Shown piece by piece: positions 9,345 to 16,768 of a stretch of DNA of 44,842 nucleotides. This stretch comes from Myroides phaeus (GTDB lineage Bacteria; Bacteroidota; Bacteroidia; Flavobacteriales; Flavobacteriaceae). Location of the stretch: assembly GCF_900099675.1 (NCBI RefSeq), contig NZ_FNDQ01000020.1, positions 1-44,842 on the forward strand. The letters are read 5' to 3'. The translations under genes and the position numbers were made by a program. Each line of letters starts with the position of its first letter. The first letter of the stretch is position 1. Below the pieces are notes generated by a model. That model was given only the letters and a program-made list of their open reading frames with translations, ran no database searches and was not told the origin of the DNA.

Positions 9345-10484
9345 TTGACTAGAAAAAAAGAAATATTTCGCTGGACTGTCATTGCAATGGCATTCGTTAC
9401 CCTATTGGTTATTTTGTGGAATACCTATTCCTTCTTTCAAACTTACAAAGAAGAAGAACGAATAAAAATGAACATCTGGGCAGAAGCATCTAATACCTTA
9501 AATGATGCAACCCAATTTGATACTGACTTATCGTTACCCCTATTAATCATTACAGAAAACAGTACAATTCCTATCATACAAACAACAGATAAGGATAGTA
9601 TTTTATCAATGATCAATATTGATGATAAAATTATTAACAGTTCTGAAAAAACAATACGCTTCCTCAAAAAGCTAAAATCTCAGAACCCACCCATCGAAAT
9701 TAAAGTAGGGAAAAGCACACAATACCTATACTACGGAAACTCGTCTTTACTTACCAAGTTAAAGTACTACCCTATCTCCTTAGTATTAATCTTTTTGTTT
9801 TTCACTATCTTATTATTCAACTTCTATCGAAGCAATAAGATAGCCACACAAAACAGACTATGGACAGGAATGGCAAAAGAAACAGCCCATCAAATAGGCA
9901 CACCACTTTCCTCTTTATTAGGCTGGTTAGAAATTATGAGGTTAGACAATGTAGACCCTCAAATAATTGAAGAAATCGAAAAAGACGTCAAGAAATTAGA
10001 AATAATTGCCGACCGTTTTTCCAAGATTGGTTCCAAACCACAATTAACCAATATTGATATTGTAGCTGAAACAGAGAAAATATTTTCTTATTTACAATTG
10101 AGAAACTCTAAGCAAATCAACTTTACCTTTGAAAGTCCGCAACACGAAATTCTTGTCCCTTTAAACAAAGAATTACACAGCTGGACAATAGAGAACTTAA
10201 TTAAGAATGCAATAGATGCAATGAAAGGAAAAGGAGGCTTAGATGTGTTAATTCAAGAAAACACAAAACAAGTAAATATCTTTATTAGTGACACCGGAGG
10301 AGGTATTCCTAAAAAAATGTTCAACAAAATATTTGAACCTGGTTACACAACTAAAAAAAGAGGTTGGGGATTGGGATTATCCCTAACAAAGAGAATCGTT
10401 GAAGATTTTCAAAATGGTAAAATAAAAGTATTGCACTCAGAAATAGGAAAAGGAACTACCTTCTGTATTACCTATAAAAAATAA
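9345..10484 (+). CDS. Orphan sensor histidine kinase
   Basis: The 379-residue inner-membrane kinase has a TM segment at about residues 9-27, a short periplasmic region with no recognisable sensor fold, a second TM at about 145-162, and a kinase core. The H-box reads ETAHQIGTPLSSLLGW near 180-195, divergent from the usual HExxNPL. The N-box ENLIKNAIDAM, the G1 box DTGGGIP and the G2 box GWGLGLSL are intact. No response regulator is adjacent. The best start is TTG at 9345, because it gives a basic N-terminus before the first TM, and the next in-frame ATG falls inside that TM. Confidence 0.85.
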   Translation: MTRKKEIFRWTVIAMAFVTLLVILWNTYSFFQTYKEEERIKMNIWAEASNTLNDATQFDTDLSLPLLIITENSTIPIIQTTDKDSILSMINIDDKIINSSEKTIRFLKKLKSQNPPIEIKVGKSTQYLYYGNSSLLTKLKYYPISLVLIFLFFTILLFNFYRSNKIATQNRLWTGMAKETAHQIGTPLSSLLGWLEIMRLDNVDPQIIEEIEKDVKKLEIIADRFSKIGSKPQLTNIDIVAETEKIFSYLQLRNSKQINFTFESPQHEILVPLNKELHSWTIENLIKNAIDAMKGKGGLDVLIQENTKQVNIFISDTGGGIPKKMFNKIFEPGYTTKKRGWGLGLSLTKRIVEDFQNGKIKVLHSEIGKGTTFCITYKK

Positions 10485-10486
10485 AA

Positions 10487-10509
10487 AGGCTGTCCTAATG
10501 GGGCAGCCT
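10487..10509 (-). terminator. Shared terminator between histidine kinase and HIT gene
   Basis: A 9-bp stem with one G-U pair (10487-10495 with 10501-10509) is followed on the minus strand by TTTTTATTTTTT. It serves the minus-strand HIT gene and may also stop plus-strand readthrough from the kinase gene, which ends at 10484. Confidence 0.75.
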
Positions 10510-10531
10510 CTCTTCTATCTTTCTATTAGTC

Positions 10532-10921
10532 TTATAAATGACTATTAATAGTTTTCGCTATACTTTCAAACTCCTCAGGAGTTAATTTTTCTTTTTTCGT
10601 AAAGCGCATATCATCCATTTCTTGTAACGGGATTAAATGAACGTGTACGTGAGGTACTTCAAGACCTACCACTGCTACACCTACTCGTTTACAAGGCACT
10701 GCTTTTTCTAAGGCAATAGCGACTTTACGAGAGAACTTCATTAATTCGATATAATGATCTTCTTCCATATCAAAAATCTTATTAATTTCTTTCTTAGGGA
10801 TACACAATGTATGTCCTTTAGCATTAGGATTAATATCTAAAAATGCTAAAAAATTATCATCTTCTGCTACTTTATAAGCAGGTATCTCTCCACTGATGAT
10901 CTTTGTAAAAATAGAACTCAT
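10532..10921 (-). CDS. HIT family nucleotide-binding protein
   Basis: This 129-residue histidine-triad protein carries the catalytic HVHVHLIPL motif near residues 93-101 and LAFLDINPNAKGHTL near 25-39. HIT (HinT-like) enzymes hydrolyse nucleoside phosphoramidates and related adenylated compounds. It lies 17 bp downstream of greA on the same strand, which makes a probable two-gene operon. Confidence 0.92.
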   Translation of the reverse strand: MSSIFTKIISGEIPAYKVAEDDNFLAFLDINPNAKGHTLCIPKKEINKIFDMEEDHYIELMKFSRKVAIALEKAVPCKRVGVAVVGLEVPHVHVHLIPLQEMDDMRFTKKEKLTPEEFESIAKTINSHL

Positions 10922-10938
10922 AATATCTTCTTTTAAAA

Positions 10939-11415
10939 TTAGTCTCTTGAGATTTCCAAAACTTCAAAATTCATAATTCCATTAGGTACTTTAATTTCAG
11001 CAATATCCCCAACAGATTTACCTAACAATCCTTTTCCGATAGGTGAAGTTACAGAAATTTTTCCTGCTTTTAAATCAGCTTCACTTTCTGCTACTAACGT
11101 ATAAGTTAATTGCATTCCGTTTGTTTGGTTTTTGATCTTAACTTTAGACAATACTAACACCTTAGAGTTGTCTAATTGAGATTCATCTATAAGTCTTGCA
11201 TTAGATGCTACTTCTTCTAATTTAGCGATTTTAAGTTCTAATAAACCTTGTGCTTCTTTAGCTGCATCATACTCAGCATTCTCCGATAAATCCCCCTTGT
11301 CCCTTGCATCAGCAATAGCTTGTGAAGCCTTAGGACGCTCAACGCTTTTTAACTGCTCTAACTCGTCTTTCAATTTCTTTAGACCTTCTGCAGTATAATA
11401 CGAAATCTTACTCAT
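10939..11415 (-). CDS. greA: Transcription elongation factor GreA
   Basis: GreA enters the secondary channel of RNA polymerase and stimulates cleavage of backtracked RNA. The 158-residue protein has the N-terminal coiled coil with GDLSENAEYDAAKEAQ at the tip (about residues 41-56; the acidic residues act at the active site) and the C-terminal FKBP-like domain with SPIGKGLLGKSVGD. A strong promoter lies at 11528-11558, and a leader of about 105 nt with a hairpin precedes it. Confidence 0.97.
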   Translation of the reverse strand: MSKISYYTAEGLKKLKDELEQLKSVERPKASQAIADARDKGDLSENAEYDAAKEAQGLLELKIAKLEEVASNARLIDESQLDNSKVLVLSKVKIKNQTNGMQLTYTLVAESEADLKAGKISVTSPIGKGLLGKSVGDIAEIKVPNGIMNFEVLEISRD

Positions 11416-11439
11416 AATTATCTGGTTTATATAAATAGA

Positions 11440-11464
11440 AAGAATCCCATAAAACGGGATTCTT
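11440..11464 (-). promoter_or_regulatory. Hairpin in the greA leader
   Basis: A 9-bp perfect stem with a 7-nt loop (11440-11448 with 11456-11464) lies between the greA promoter and start codon and is followed on the minus strand by the T-rich TTCTATTTATAT. The intergenic region is divergent, so no upstream transcript on either strand needs this terminator. Leader attenuation is the simplest reading. Confidence 0.55.
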
Positions 11465-11522
11465 CCTATAAAATATTTATTATTTTTTTTCGTTTAATCT
11501 ATATATAAAATCTTGAACTCTA

Positions 11523-11549
11523 TTTGTCAAAGTTAAATAATTAAATTTG
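11523..11549 (+). promoter_or_regulatory. Promoter of the Rieske-like lipoprotein gene
   Basis: TAAATTTG at 11542-11549 fits the -7 element, with TTTG at 11523-11526, although the 15-nt spacing is short. It overlaps the greA promoter on the other strand, so the two may exclude each other. Confidence 0.5.
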
Positions 11550-11558
11550 TTTTGCAAA
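11528..11558 (-). promoter_or_regulatory. Promoter of greA-HIT operon
   Basis: On the minus strand TTTG (11558-11555), a 19-nt spacer and TAACTTTG (11535-11528) match the Bacteroidota -33/-7 consensus exactly. Confidence 0.8.
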
Positions 11559-11569
11559 TACTTTATACC

Positions 11570-12022
11570 ATGAAAAAAGCTTTTCTATTTATTTTCTCTT
11601 TCTTAATATTGGCTGCTTGTAGTAAAAGCAATAGCAAATACGCTAACCCATATTTACCAAGTCAACCTGTTAATTTTTCAGTTTATCTAAACAATCCTGA
11701 TGCCTTAGAAGTACTAAACCCAGGTGGTGTTTATATAAATTATAATGAAGGAATTATGGGAGTAGCTATTTTTAATGGTGGCGGACAATTTTTCGCCTAT
11801 GATTTAGCTTGTCCTAATCACGCAATTGAGCGACCGTGTTCTCGATTAATGCGCAAAGACAACAAAGGTGTATATGTAAATTGTAAATGTATCCACCAGC
11901 ACAATGGACAAGAAGCGCAATTTAGCTTGATAACCGGACAATCACTTACTCCTGGTATAAACTATCAACTTAAACCCTATCCTGTGACAAAGAAAGGAGA
12001 CTATTTAATTGTTAATTATTAG
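11570..12022 (+). CDS. Rieske-like lipoprotein
   Basis: Starting at the ATG at 11570 gives a 150-residue protein with a lipoprotein signal (LILAAC, Cys17). The C-terminal two thirds look like a Rieske fold: FFAYDLACPNH near 75-84, CKCIHQHNG near 105-113 and a final LKPYPVTKKGDYLIV strand. The ligand pattern is CxxH plus CxCxHxH instead of the Rieske CxH plus CxxH, so 2Fe-2S binding is uncertain. It would sit at the outer or inner membrane facing the periplasm. Confidence 0.65.
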   Translation: MKKAFLFIFSFLILAACSKSNSKYANPYLPSQPVNFSVYLNNPDALEVLNPGGVYINYNEGIMGVAIFNGGGQFFAYDLACPNHAIERPCSRLMRKDNKGVYVNCKCIHQHNGQEAQFSLITGQSLTPGINYQLKPYPVTKKGDYLIVNY

Positions 12023-12238
12023 TATAAAAACAATCTGTAATATTGGTAACTTTGTAGTATTCTTTCACTTGATTTGAAATCAATATCAAAGACTACTTTG
12101 TTTAAGTAAAGATAACTTCATTACACCTTCACTTGGGAGTATATAACTCTTTTCTCATACAAAAAACTTCAAATAACCACCCATAAACTAAATACTTATG
12201 CTATGCATTTCAAGTGCTATAGCCGTTTTATGCGTGTT

Positions 12239-12348
12239 GTTTGTATACTTTTTGTACACTGTATGTAGAATGCTTGTATCTTTTTACATAGAAAGTATAC
12301 ATTGACTATACAAACACTATACATACACTATACATACACTATACAAAC
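12239..12348. repeat. 11-bp-phased inverted repeat array
   Basis: Bases 12305-12348 are four contiguous 11-bp units of ACTATACAWAC (12305, 12316, 12327, 12338). Bases 12239-12282 are four contiguous 11-bp units in the opposite orientation, of which the first, GTTTGTATACT, is closest to the reverse complement and the others are more diverged. The arms are separated by 22 bp, exactly two more units, so the whole 110-bp element keeps an 11-bp phase. It could form a long imperfect hairpin or an array of protein sites on one face of the helix. Confidence 0.75.
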
Positions 12349-12370
12349 ACTCTGTATAAAACCCACAAAA

Positions 12371-12398
12371 AAAGCCTTTTACTTTCGTAAAAGGCTTT
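12371..12398 (-). terminator. Terminator of the thiamine TonB receptor gene
   Basis: A 12-bp perfect stem with a TTTC loop (12371-12382 with 12387-12398) is followed on the minus strand by seven T. It lies 100 bp past the receptor stop codon. Confidence 0.85.
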
Positions 12399-12497
12399 CT
12401 GCAACAATGTAGAACCTAAGTTCTTTTTCAACCCATCACTGCTGTAATCGTAAATTATTAAATATCTTTTTTCAATTTGTCAATCAAAAGATACAAA

Positions 12498-14678
12498 TTA
12501 AAATTTAATTGTAAGTCCTGCTAAAATATTAAATTCTGCTTGTGGATAATATCCTGCTCCATCCATCATACTCGTACCATCATATCCTGTCCAATAATAT
12601 CCGTTAGAAATATATTTCACATTAAAAATATTATTAGCCAATACAGACACTCCAATACTCTTTACCCATCCTTTAATTGGAAACTCGTAAGTAGCACTTA
12701 AATCATTTACGAAATAAGAGTCTAACTTAGAATTTTCTGTTTCAATATTAGACATAAACTGTTCTCCTACAAACTTAGTCAACAATGAAACACTCATCCC
12801 TTTTACAGGTAAATAAGTCAATGCGTTTGACGCTACGAAATCAGGAGAAAAAGCAATTGCTGTTGTTCCAAAATTCTTTCTTTCGCCTTCCCAGAAGTAC
12901 TCGAAATTTTTATTTTTATTAGAACTAATCGTTACACTTGGACTCCAATATAACTTATCTAACACTTTTACATTAGCATCAATTTCTATACCTAAACGGT
13001 AACTATCTTTAGAGTTTTCTCTAACCGCTGCCCCTACATCATTCAAATCACCAGTTACAACTAACTGATCTTTGTATTTCATATAGTATGCATTCACGTT
13101 AATTGTAGAACCATTTCCGTTAAATCTCCATCCCAACTCGAAGTCATCTAAACGTTCTGCTTTTGGCAACACATCCATTTTTCTTTCTTTATAATCCGTA
13201 CGATTTGGCTCTCTATTAGCTCTTGCATAAGAAAAATAAACTTGGTTATTCTCATTTGCTTGATACGTTAAACCAGCTTTAGGATTTAAGAAAATAAAGT
13301 TTTCATTCAAATCTCCTACTTCAAGACTCTCTGTTTGATAAGTTACACGTCTATATTGCATATCTCCAAATAAGCTAAACTTATCTGTAAACTGCCAAGT
13401 AGCTTTTGTAAAAAAGTTCATATCCGTTTTAACAGCACTATCTCTGTAGTATTCTTGTTTGTAACTATGCGCTACTGCTTCTTTAGTCCATAGTACTTGA
13501 CCAAAGTGATCTCCTTCATACTTATTAGCACCTCCACCCATTGAAAGGCTAAAATCATCTGTATGATAGTTTGTACTAAACACCGCACCATAGAAGTGAT
13601 TATCTAATCCTTTTCTACGAATAAGATCTGTTCTATTCACTTCTTTACCATCAACTACAATAGGTTTGAAGCCATACTCTTTAAACTTTTGATTTTTCTT
13701 ATAGTTTTCATAGTACCCGTCCCCTTTTGTATAGTGCAATGACACGTTTGAAGTCCAACTATCAGACCAACGCTCACTCCAATGTAATTGGTAATGATTT
13801 TGGATATAATTATCCGTTTCATTGTTGTAAAACTGTACATTACCCTCATCGTCTTTATATTTTCCAGCTGGATTATAACGACGACCGTATTTATCAATAT
13901 CAGCCTGTTCAACACCATTCCACGCTTGGTAAGTTTTTTGTTTTCCACCGAAAACAATTGCTTTAACCAAAGACGAATTACCTACATAAACCCCTTGTAA
14001 ATAGTACGATTTCATTTTTGATTCTGCACGATCTATGTATCCATCTGAATGCATATCAGATAAACGACCTGCGATTTCAAATTTGTTATTCATCAACCCA
14101 GTACTGAATTTTACAGTTGATTTTCTGGTGTTATAACTACCAAAAGAGTTTGAAATTTCTCCGTTAGCATCGTGAGAATAGTCATCTGTTTTTAAATTTA
14201 AACTCGCTCCAAAAGCAGCAGAACCATTTGTAGATGTTCCTACCCCTCTTTGCAATTGTAAACTTTGAACAGAAGATGTAAAGTCAGGCATATTAACCCA
14301 GAAAGAACCTTGAGATTCACCATCATTATACGGTATTCCGTTTAAAGTTACGTTTACCCTTGTAGCATCAGAACCACGAACTCTAAAACTTGAATATCCC
14401 ACACCATTTCCTGCGTCTGTAGTAGTAACAACAGAAGGCATATATCCCATCATAGACGGAATATCTTGTCCTAAGTTACGAGCAGCTAAATTTTTCTTTG
14501 ATAAATTGCTATATGCAATAGGTGTCTTGTCGTCAATTTTAACGGCAGATAAAACAATTTCATCCAACGAAGTATGGTGGATAGAATCATTAACTTGTTT
14601 TTCTTGTGCAAAAGAAGACATTTGTGCACCAACACACAAAGTAAGAGCTAATAAAGGATTAGTTAGTTTTTTTTTCAT
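12498..14678 (-). CDS. TonB-dependent outer-membrane receptor, probably for thiamine
   Basis: The 726-residue protein has a signal peptide (cleavage near SSFAQ, residue 25), a TonB-box-like LDEIVLSAVK near 38-47, a plug domain (about 50-165, with FRVRGSDATRVNVTLNGIPY) and a 22-strand-type barrel ending in an aromatic-terminated strand. The assignment to thiamine rests on the TPP riboswitch in its leader (14770-14842) and on TPP-controlled receptors being a known feature of Bacteroidota. No substrate residue can be read directly. It has its own terminator at 12371-12398. Confidence 0.88.
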   Translation of the reverse strand: MKKKLTNPLLALTLCVGAQMSSFAQEKQVNDSIHHTSLDEIVLSAVKIDDKTPIAYSNLSKKNLAARNLGQDIPSMMGYMPSVVTTTDAGNGVGYSSFRVRGSDATRVNVTLNGIPYNDGESQGSFWVNMPDFTSSVQSLQLQRGVGTSTNGSAAFGASLNLKTDDYSHDANGEISNSFGSYNTRKSTVKFSTGLMNNKFEIAGRLSDMHSDGYIDRAESKMKSYYLQGVYVGNSSLVKAIVFGGKQKTYQAWNGVEQADIDKYGRRYNPAGKYKDDEGNVQFYNNETDNYIQNHYQLHWSERWSDSWTSNVSLHYTKGDGYYENYKKNQKFKEYGFKPIVVDGKEVNRTDLIRRKGLDNHFYGAVFSTNYHTDDFSLSMGGGANKYEGDHFGQVLWTKEAVAHSYKQEYYRDSAVKTDMNFFTKATWQFTDKFSLFGDMQYRRVTYQTESLEVGDLNENFIFLNPKAGLTYQANENNQVYFSYARANREPNRTDYKERKMDVLPKAERLDDFELGWRFNGNGSTINVNAYYMKYKDQLVVTGDLNDVGAAVRENSKDSYRLGIEIDANVKVLDKLYWSPSVTISSNKNKNFEYFWEGERKNFGTTAIAFSPDFVASNALTYLPVKGMSVSLLTKFVGEQFMSNIETENSKLDSYFVNDLSATYEFPIKGWVKSIGVSVLANNIFNVKYISNGYYWTGYDGTSMMDGAGYYPQAEFNILAGLTIKF

Positions 14679-14742
14679 TCGTAAAAAACACTTTCACAAA
14701 TAAAAGGGGCAATTATTTAATAGATTAATAATTACACTTGTT

Positions 14743-14753
14743 CCATAGCAACC
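14743..14753 (-). promoter_or_regulatory. Anti-aptamer segment of the second TPP riboswitch
   Basis: On the minus strand GGTTGCTATGG is complementary to CCATAGAACC of the aptamer core (14808-14799): ten pairs with one bulged G. Pairing would break the conserved aptamer centre, so this segment may form the ligand-free state. Confidence 0.5.
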
Positions 14754-14769
14754 GTTGATTTACGATTAC

Positions 14770-14842
14770 TTTACTCCCTTGGCAGCATTACCCGCCCAGG
14801 TTCTATGGGTATGATCTCAGCCGTGTGGCACCCCTTTGAGAT
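14770..14842 (-). ncRNA. TPP riboswitch aptamer upstream of the TonB receptor
   Basis: Read on the minus strand, the segment contains GGGGTGCC, GGCTGAGATCATACCC, GAACCTG, GGGTAATGC and AAGGGA in the order of the THI element. It lies about 95 nt upstream of the receptor start codon and begins just after the -7 box. P1 is short or weak by eye. Two possible alternative pairings are the anti-aptamer helix at 14743-14753 and AAAGGGG of the aptamer 5' strand with CCCCTTT near 14703-14709. Confidence 0.93.
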
Positions 14843-14850
14843 TTATTTTG

Positions 14851-14858
14851 CAAAGGTA
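14851..14858 (-). promoter_or_regulatory. -7 element of the TonB receptor promoter
   Basis: TACCTTTG on the minus strand matches TANNTTTG and predicts a start near 14844, at the 5' edge of the riboswitch. No clear -33 element is visible. Confidence 0.6.
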
Positions 14859-14916
14859 ACAATAAATCTCATATTGTAGTTATAACTGAAATAGATTTAG
14901 TTACCTATGCTTTTTA

Positions 14917-15318
14917 CTAAAAATTCGGTCTCTTTCTAAGTGCTTTTTTCAAAGACATTTGTTGTTTGTTGTCTTTTCTCTTTAAGATAGCATGTCTTGG
15001 AACTTTTGTTTCACGCCTTGGTTTATCAATTTTTAAACCCAGTGCCAAAAGTTGAAAAAAACGTTCTATAACAATTTCTTTATTTTTAATCTGACTACGG
15101 GTACTATCAGCATCCATAACCAACAAGCCATCTTTCGATATTCTATTGCTAAAACGCTCTAAAAACAACATTTTCTCTTCTTCTGAAAGCCCTTCTGAAG
15201 CACTACAATTCCAAGAAAGCACAACCTTTGAAGACACTTTATTTACGTGTTGTCCACCAGCACCTCCACTGCGCACTGCTTTAAAGTCTAATTCCCTTTC
15301 TATAATTTCTTTATTCAT
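14917..15318 (-). CDS. arfB: Ribosome-rescue peptidyl-tRNA hydrolase ArfB
   Basis: This 133-residue class-I release-factor-like protein carries the catalytic GGQ in VRSGGAGGQHVNKVSSKVVL near residues 16-35. It lacks the codon-recognition domains of RF1/RF2 and ends in a basic tail (LKKALRKRPNF) as ArfB/YaeJ does, with which it inserts into the empty mRNA channel of stalled ribosomes. It overlaps the transporter gene by 8 bp, which suggests coupling. Confidence 0.9.
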   Translation of the reverse strand: MNKEIIERELDFKAVRSGGAGGQHVNKVSSKVVLSWNCSASEGLSEEEKMLFLERFSNRISKDGLLVMDADSTRSQIKNKEIVIERFFQLLALGLKIDKPRRETKVPRHAILKRKDNKQQMSLKKALRKRPNF

Positions 15319-15928
15319 TTTCTGCTTTTAAAATTTTATACCACGATATATAAGCCATAATCGCCAATATGGTAAAGATAGCGAATTGCACAGCCAATAT
15401 TCCTAACCCTCTATAAGCATACAAAGGAATAGATATAATATCAGCAAAAATCCACAAAGTCCAGTTCTCTATTTTCTTTAGTGCCATATAGTACATACCA
15501 GTAAAGAAAACTCCAGATGTAAAAATATCGATATAGTTCTCTGGCATAATTTCATTTCCAGCAACTTTATAAACTCCAAAGATTACAAAAAGGGTAACTA
15601 CGAATATGAGAAGTCCATTTAATTTTTCTCTATTGTTTGTTCTACTAATTTTAAGAGAATCCTCTCCCCCTTTACCACGTGACCAATTATACCACCCATA
15701 GATACTCATAATTGAATAATAACCATTAAGCACCATATCTCCTAAATACCCCGCTTTATATAATAAGTAAACAGTGATAACAGTAGCAATTAGACCAGTT
15801 GGAAACACAAGTATATTTTCTTTTCCCGCATACCAAACACTAAAAATACCGAAGAAAAAAACGATCGTCTCTAATACGATTTGCAATGTAGTGGCATCCT
15901 TATAAGCGCCAAAGAAAAATTCGAACAT
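15311..15928 (-). CDS. PnuC/PnuT-family vitamin transporter
   Basis: The 205-residue membrane protein has about seven hydrophobic segments and PnuC-family signatures, including YGWYNWSRG near residues 77-85 and ENWTLWIFADIISIPLYAYRG near 153-173. PnuC moves nicotinamide riboside, and PnuT homologues move thiamine. In Bacteroidota such genes commonly sit with TPP-controlled receptors, and here the riboswitch receptor is two genes downstream, so thiamine is the favoured substrate by context. The start codon lies only 20 bp past the Bax-inhibitor terminator, leaving almost no room for a private promoter. Confidence 0.85.
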   Translation of the reverse strand: MFEFFFGAYKDATTLQIVLETIVFFFGIFSVWYAGKENILVFPTGLIATVITVYLLYKAGYLGDMVLNGYYSIMSIYGWYNWSRGKGGEDSLKISRTNNREKLNGLLIFVVTLFVIFGVYKVAGNEIMPENYIDIFTSGVFFTGMYYMALKKIENWTLWIFADIISIPLYAYRGLGILAVQFAIFTILAIMAYISWYKILKAENE

Positions 15929-15948
15929 AAGAAAATGATTTAATAAAA

Positions 15949-15975
15949 AACCGCGTATCCAAAAGGAACGCGGTT
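15949..15975 (-). terminator. Terminator between Bax-inhibitor and PnuC-type genes
   Basis: An 8-bp stem AACCGCGT/ACGCGGTT (15949-15956 with 15968-15975) is followed on the minus strand by six T. It lies 26 bp after the Bax-inhibitor gene and 20 bp before the transporter start, so any transcription of the transporter passes through it. Confidence 0.8.
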
Positions 15976-16000
15976 CAAAAGTATAATTTATTAACTACAA

Positions 16001-16714
16001 TTAGTTATTTCTACTCATTAATATTCTTAAGATATACCAGAATAAAAGCATTAAAGAAGCAAATAAAGACAACGCAGCTGGAACATATTGATCAGCAGCA
16101 TACTCGTTTTTAATTTGCCAAGTTGAATATAAAATAGAACCTGATGCTAAAGCTACCATCGCTAAAGAGAACCATAACCCTAAGTTAAATCCAAATATCA
16201 TTCCTGCAATCATAGTACCTAATGCAAGGAAGAAACCGATCGTTAAAATAGAACGCAAGAATGAGAAATTAGCATTAGAACCAAATACTACACCTGTTAA
16301 TCCACCAAATAACGCTAAAGTTAAAATACCTGCTTGAACGATTAAAGAACCGTCATCAGTCATTTGCATTGCAACGTAAAGAATCGGAACAAAAATAAAT
16401 GCTTCTGCCAATACATAAAGAGCAAAACCAGCATATTGTTTCGGTTTGTTCACTGTTTCATTAGCTAATTTTTGAGCATACCAAGTAACCCCCATAAAAG
16501 CTCCTAAAACAATAAGCCAAGAGAACCTTCCCATACCCATTAATTGAAACATTCCTTCTACAACAATAGGCGTATTTAATAATACTGTTTCGAAAACGAT
16601 AAATGCTAAAACACCTATTGCAAGGTTTGCATACGTCTTCTTATAAAACTGTGCTTTTACAGCTTCTGACTCGTGAGCAACTGCCACGTAATTAAAGTTA
16701 TTTTCCATATCCAT
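16001..16714 (-). CDS. Bax inhibitor-1/YccA family membrane protein
   Basis: The 237-residue protein has seven predicted TM segments from residue 30 onward, and signature stretches such as FALYVLAEAFIFVPILYVA and GLTGVVFGSN match the BI-1/YccA family. Members are calcium-leak or membrane-protease-associated proteins, but the bacterial role is unclear. A clear promoter lies at 16731-16760 and a terminator follows at 15949-15975, so it is a single-gene unit. Confidence 0.9.
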   Translation of the reverse strand: MDMENNFNYVAVAHESEAVKAQFYKKTYANLAIGVLAFIVFETVLLNTPIVVEGMFQLMGMGRFSWLIVLGAFMGVTWYAQKLANETVNKPKQYAGFALYVLAEAFIFVPILYVAMQMTDDGSLIVQAGILTLALFGGLTGVVFGSNANFSFLRSILTIGFFLALGTMIAGMIFGFNLGLWFSLAMVALASGSILYSTWQIKNEYAADQYVPAALSLFASLMLLFWYILRILMSRNN

Positions 16715-16730
16715 TTATATATTTTCTCTC

Positions 16731-16760
16731 CAAAAATACAATTTTCGAGTTATAAACAAA
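16731..16760 (-). promoter_or_regulatory. Promoter of the Bax-inhibitor-like gene
   Basis: TTTG (16760-16757), an 18-nt spacer and TATTTTTG (16738-16731) on the minus strand match the Bacteroidota consensus. The predicted leader is about 10 nt. Confidence 0.75.
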
Positions 16761-16768
16761 CTATTATT

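Larger units (their letters stand above)
12023..12497. other. 475-bp intergenic stretch between convergent genes
   Basis: No open reading frame of note is visible. The stretch holds a 15-bp perfect palindrome TTGATTTGAAATCAA (12069-12083), a small hairpin (12087-12100), the 11-bp-phased inverted array (12239-12348) and the terminator at 12371-12398. Bases 12101-12238 show nothing recognisable. Confidence 0.7.

Noticed and set aside
12239..12348. CRISPR-like array
   Set aside because: Units are 11 bp and contiguous without spacers, and no cas gene is in the window.
13655..14000. Overlapping reading frames within the TonB receptor gene
   Set aside because: They are composition shadows without start signals or recognisable protein features.
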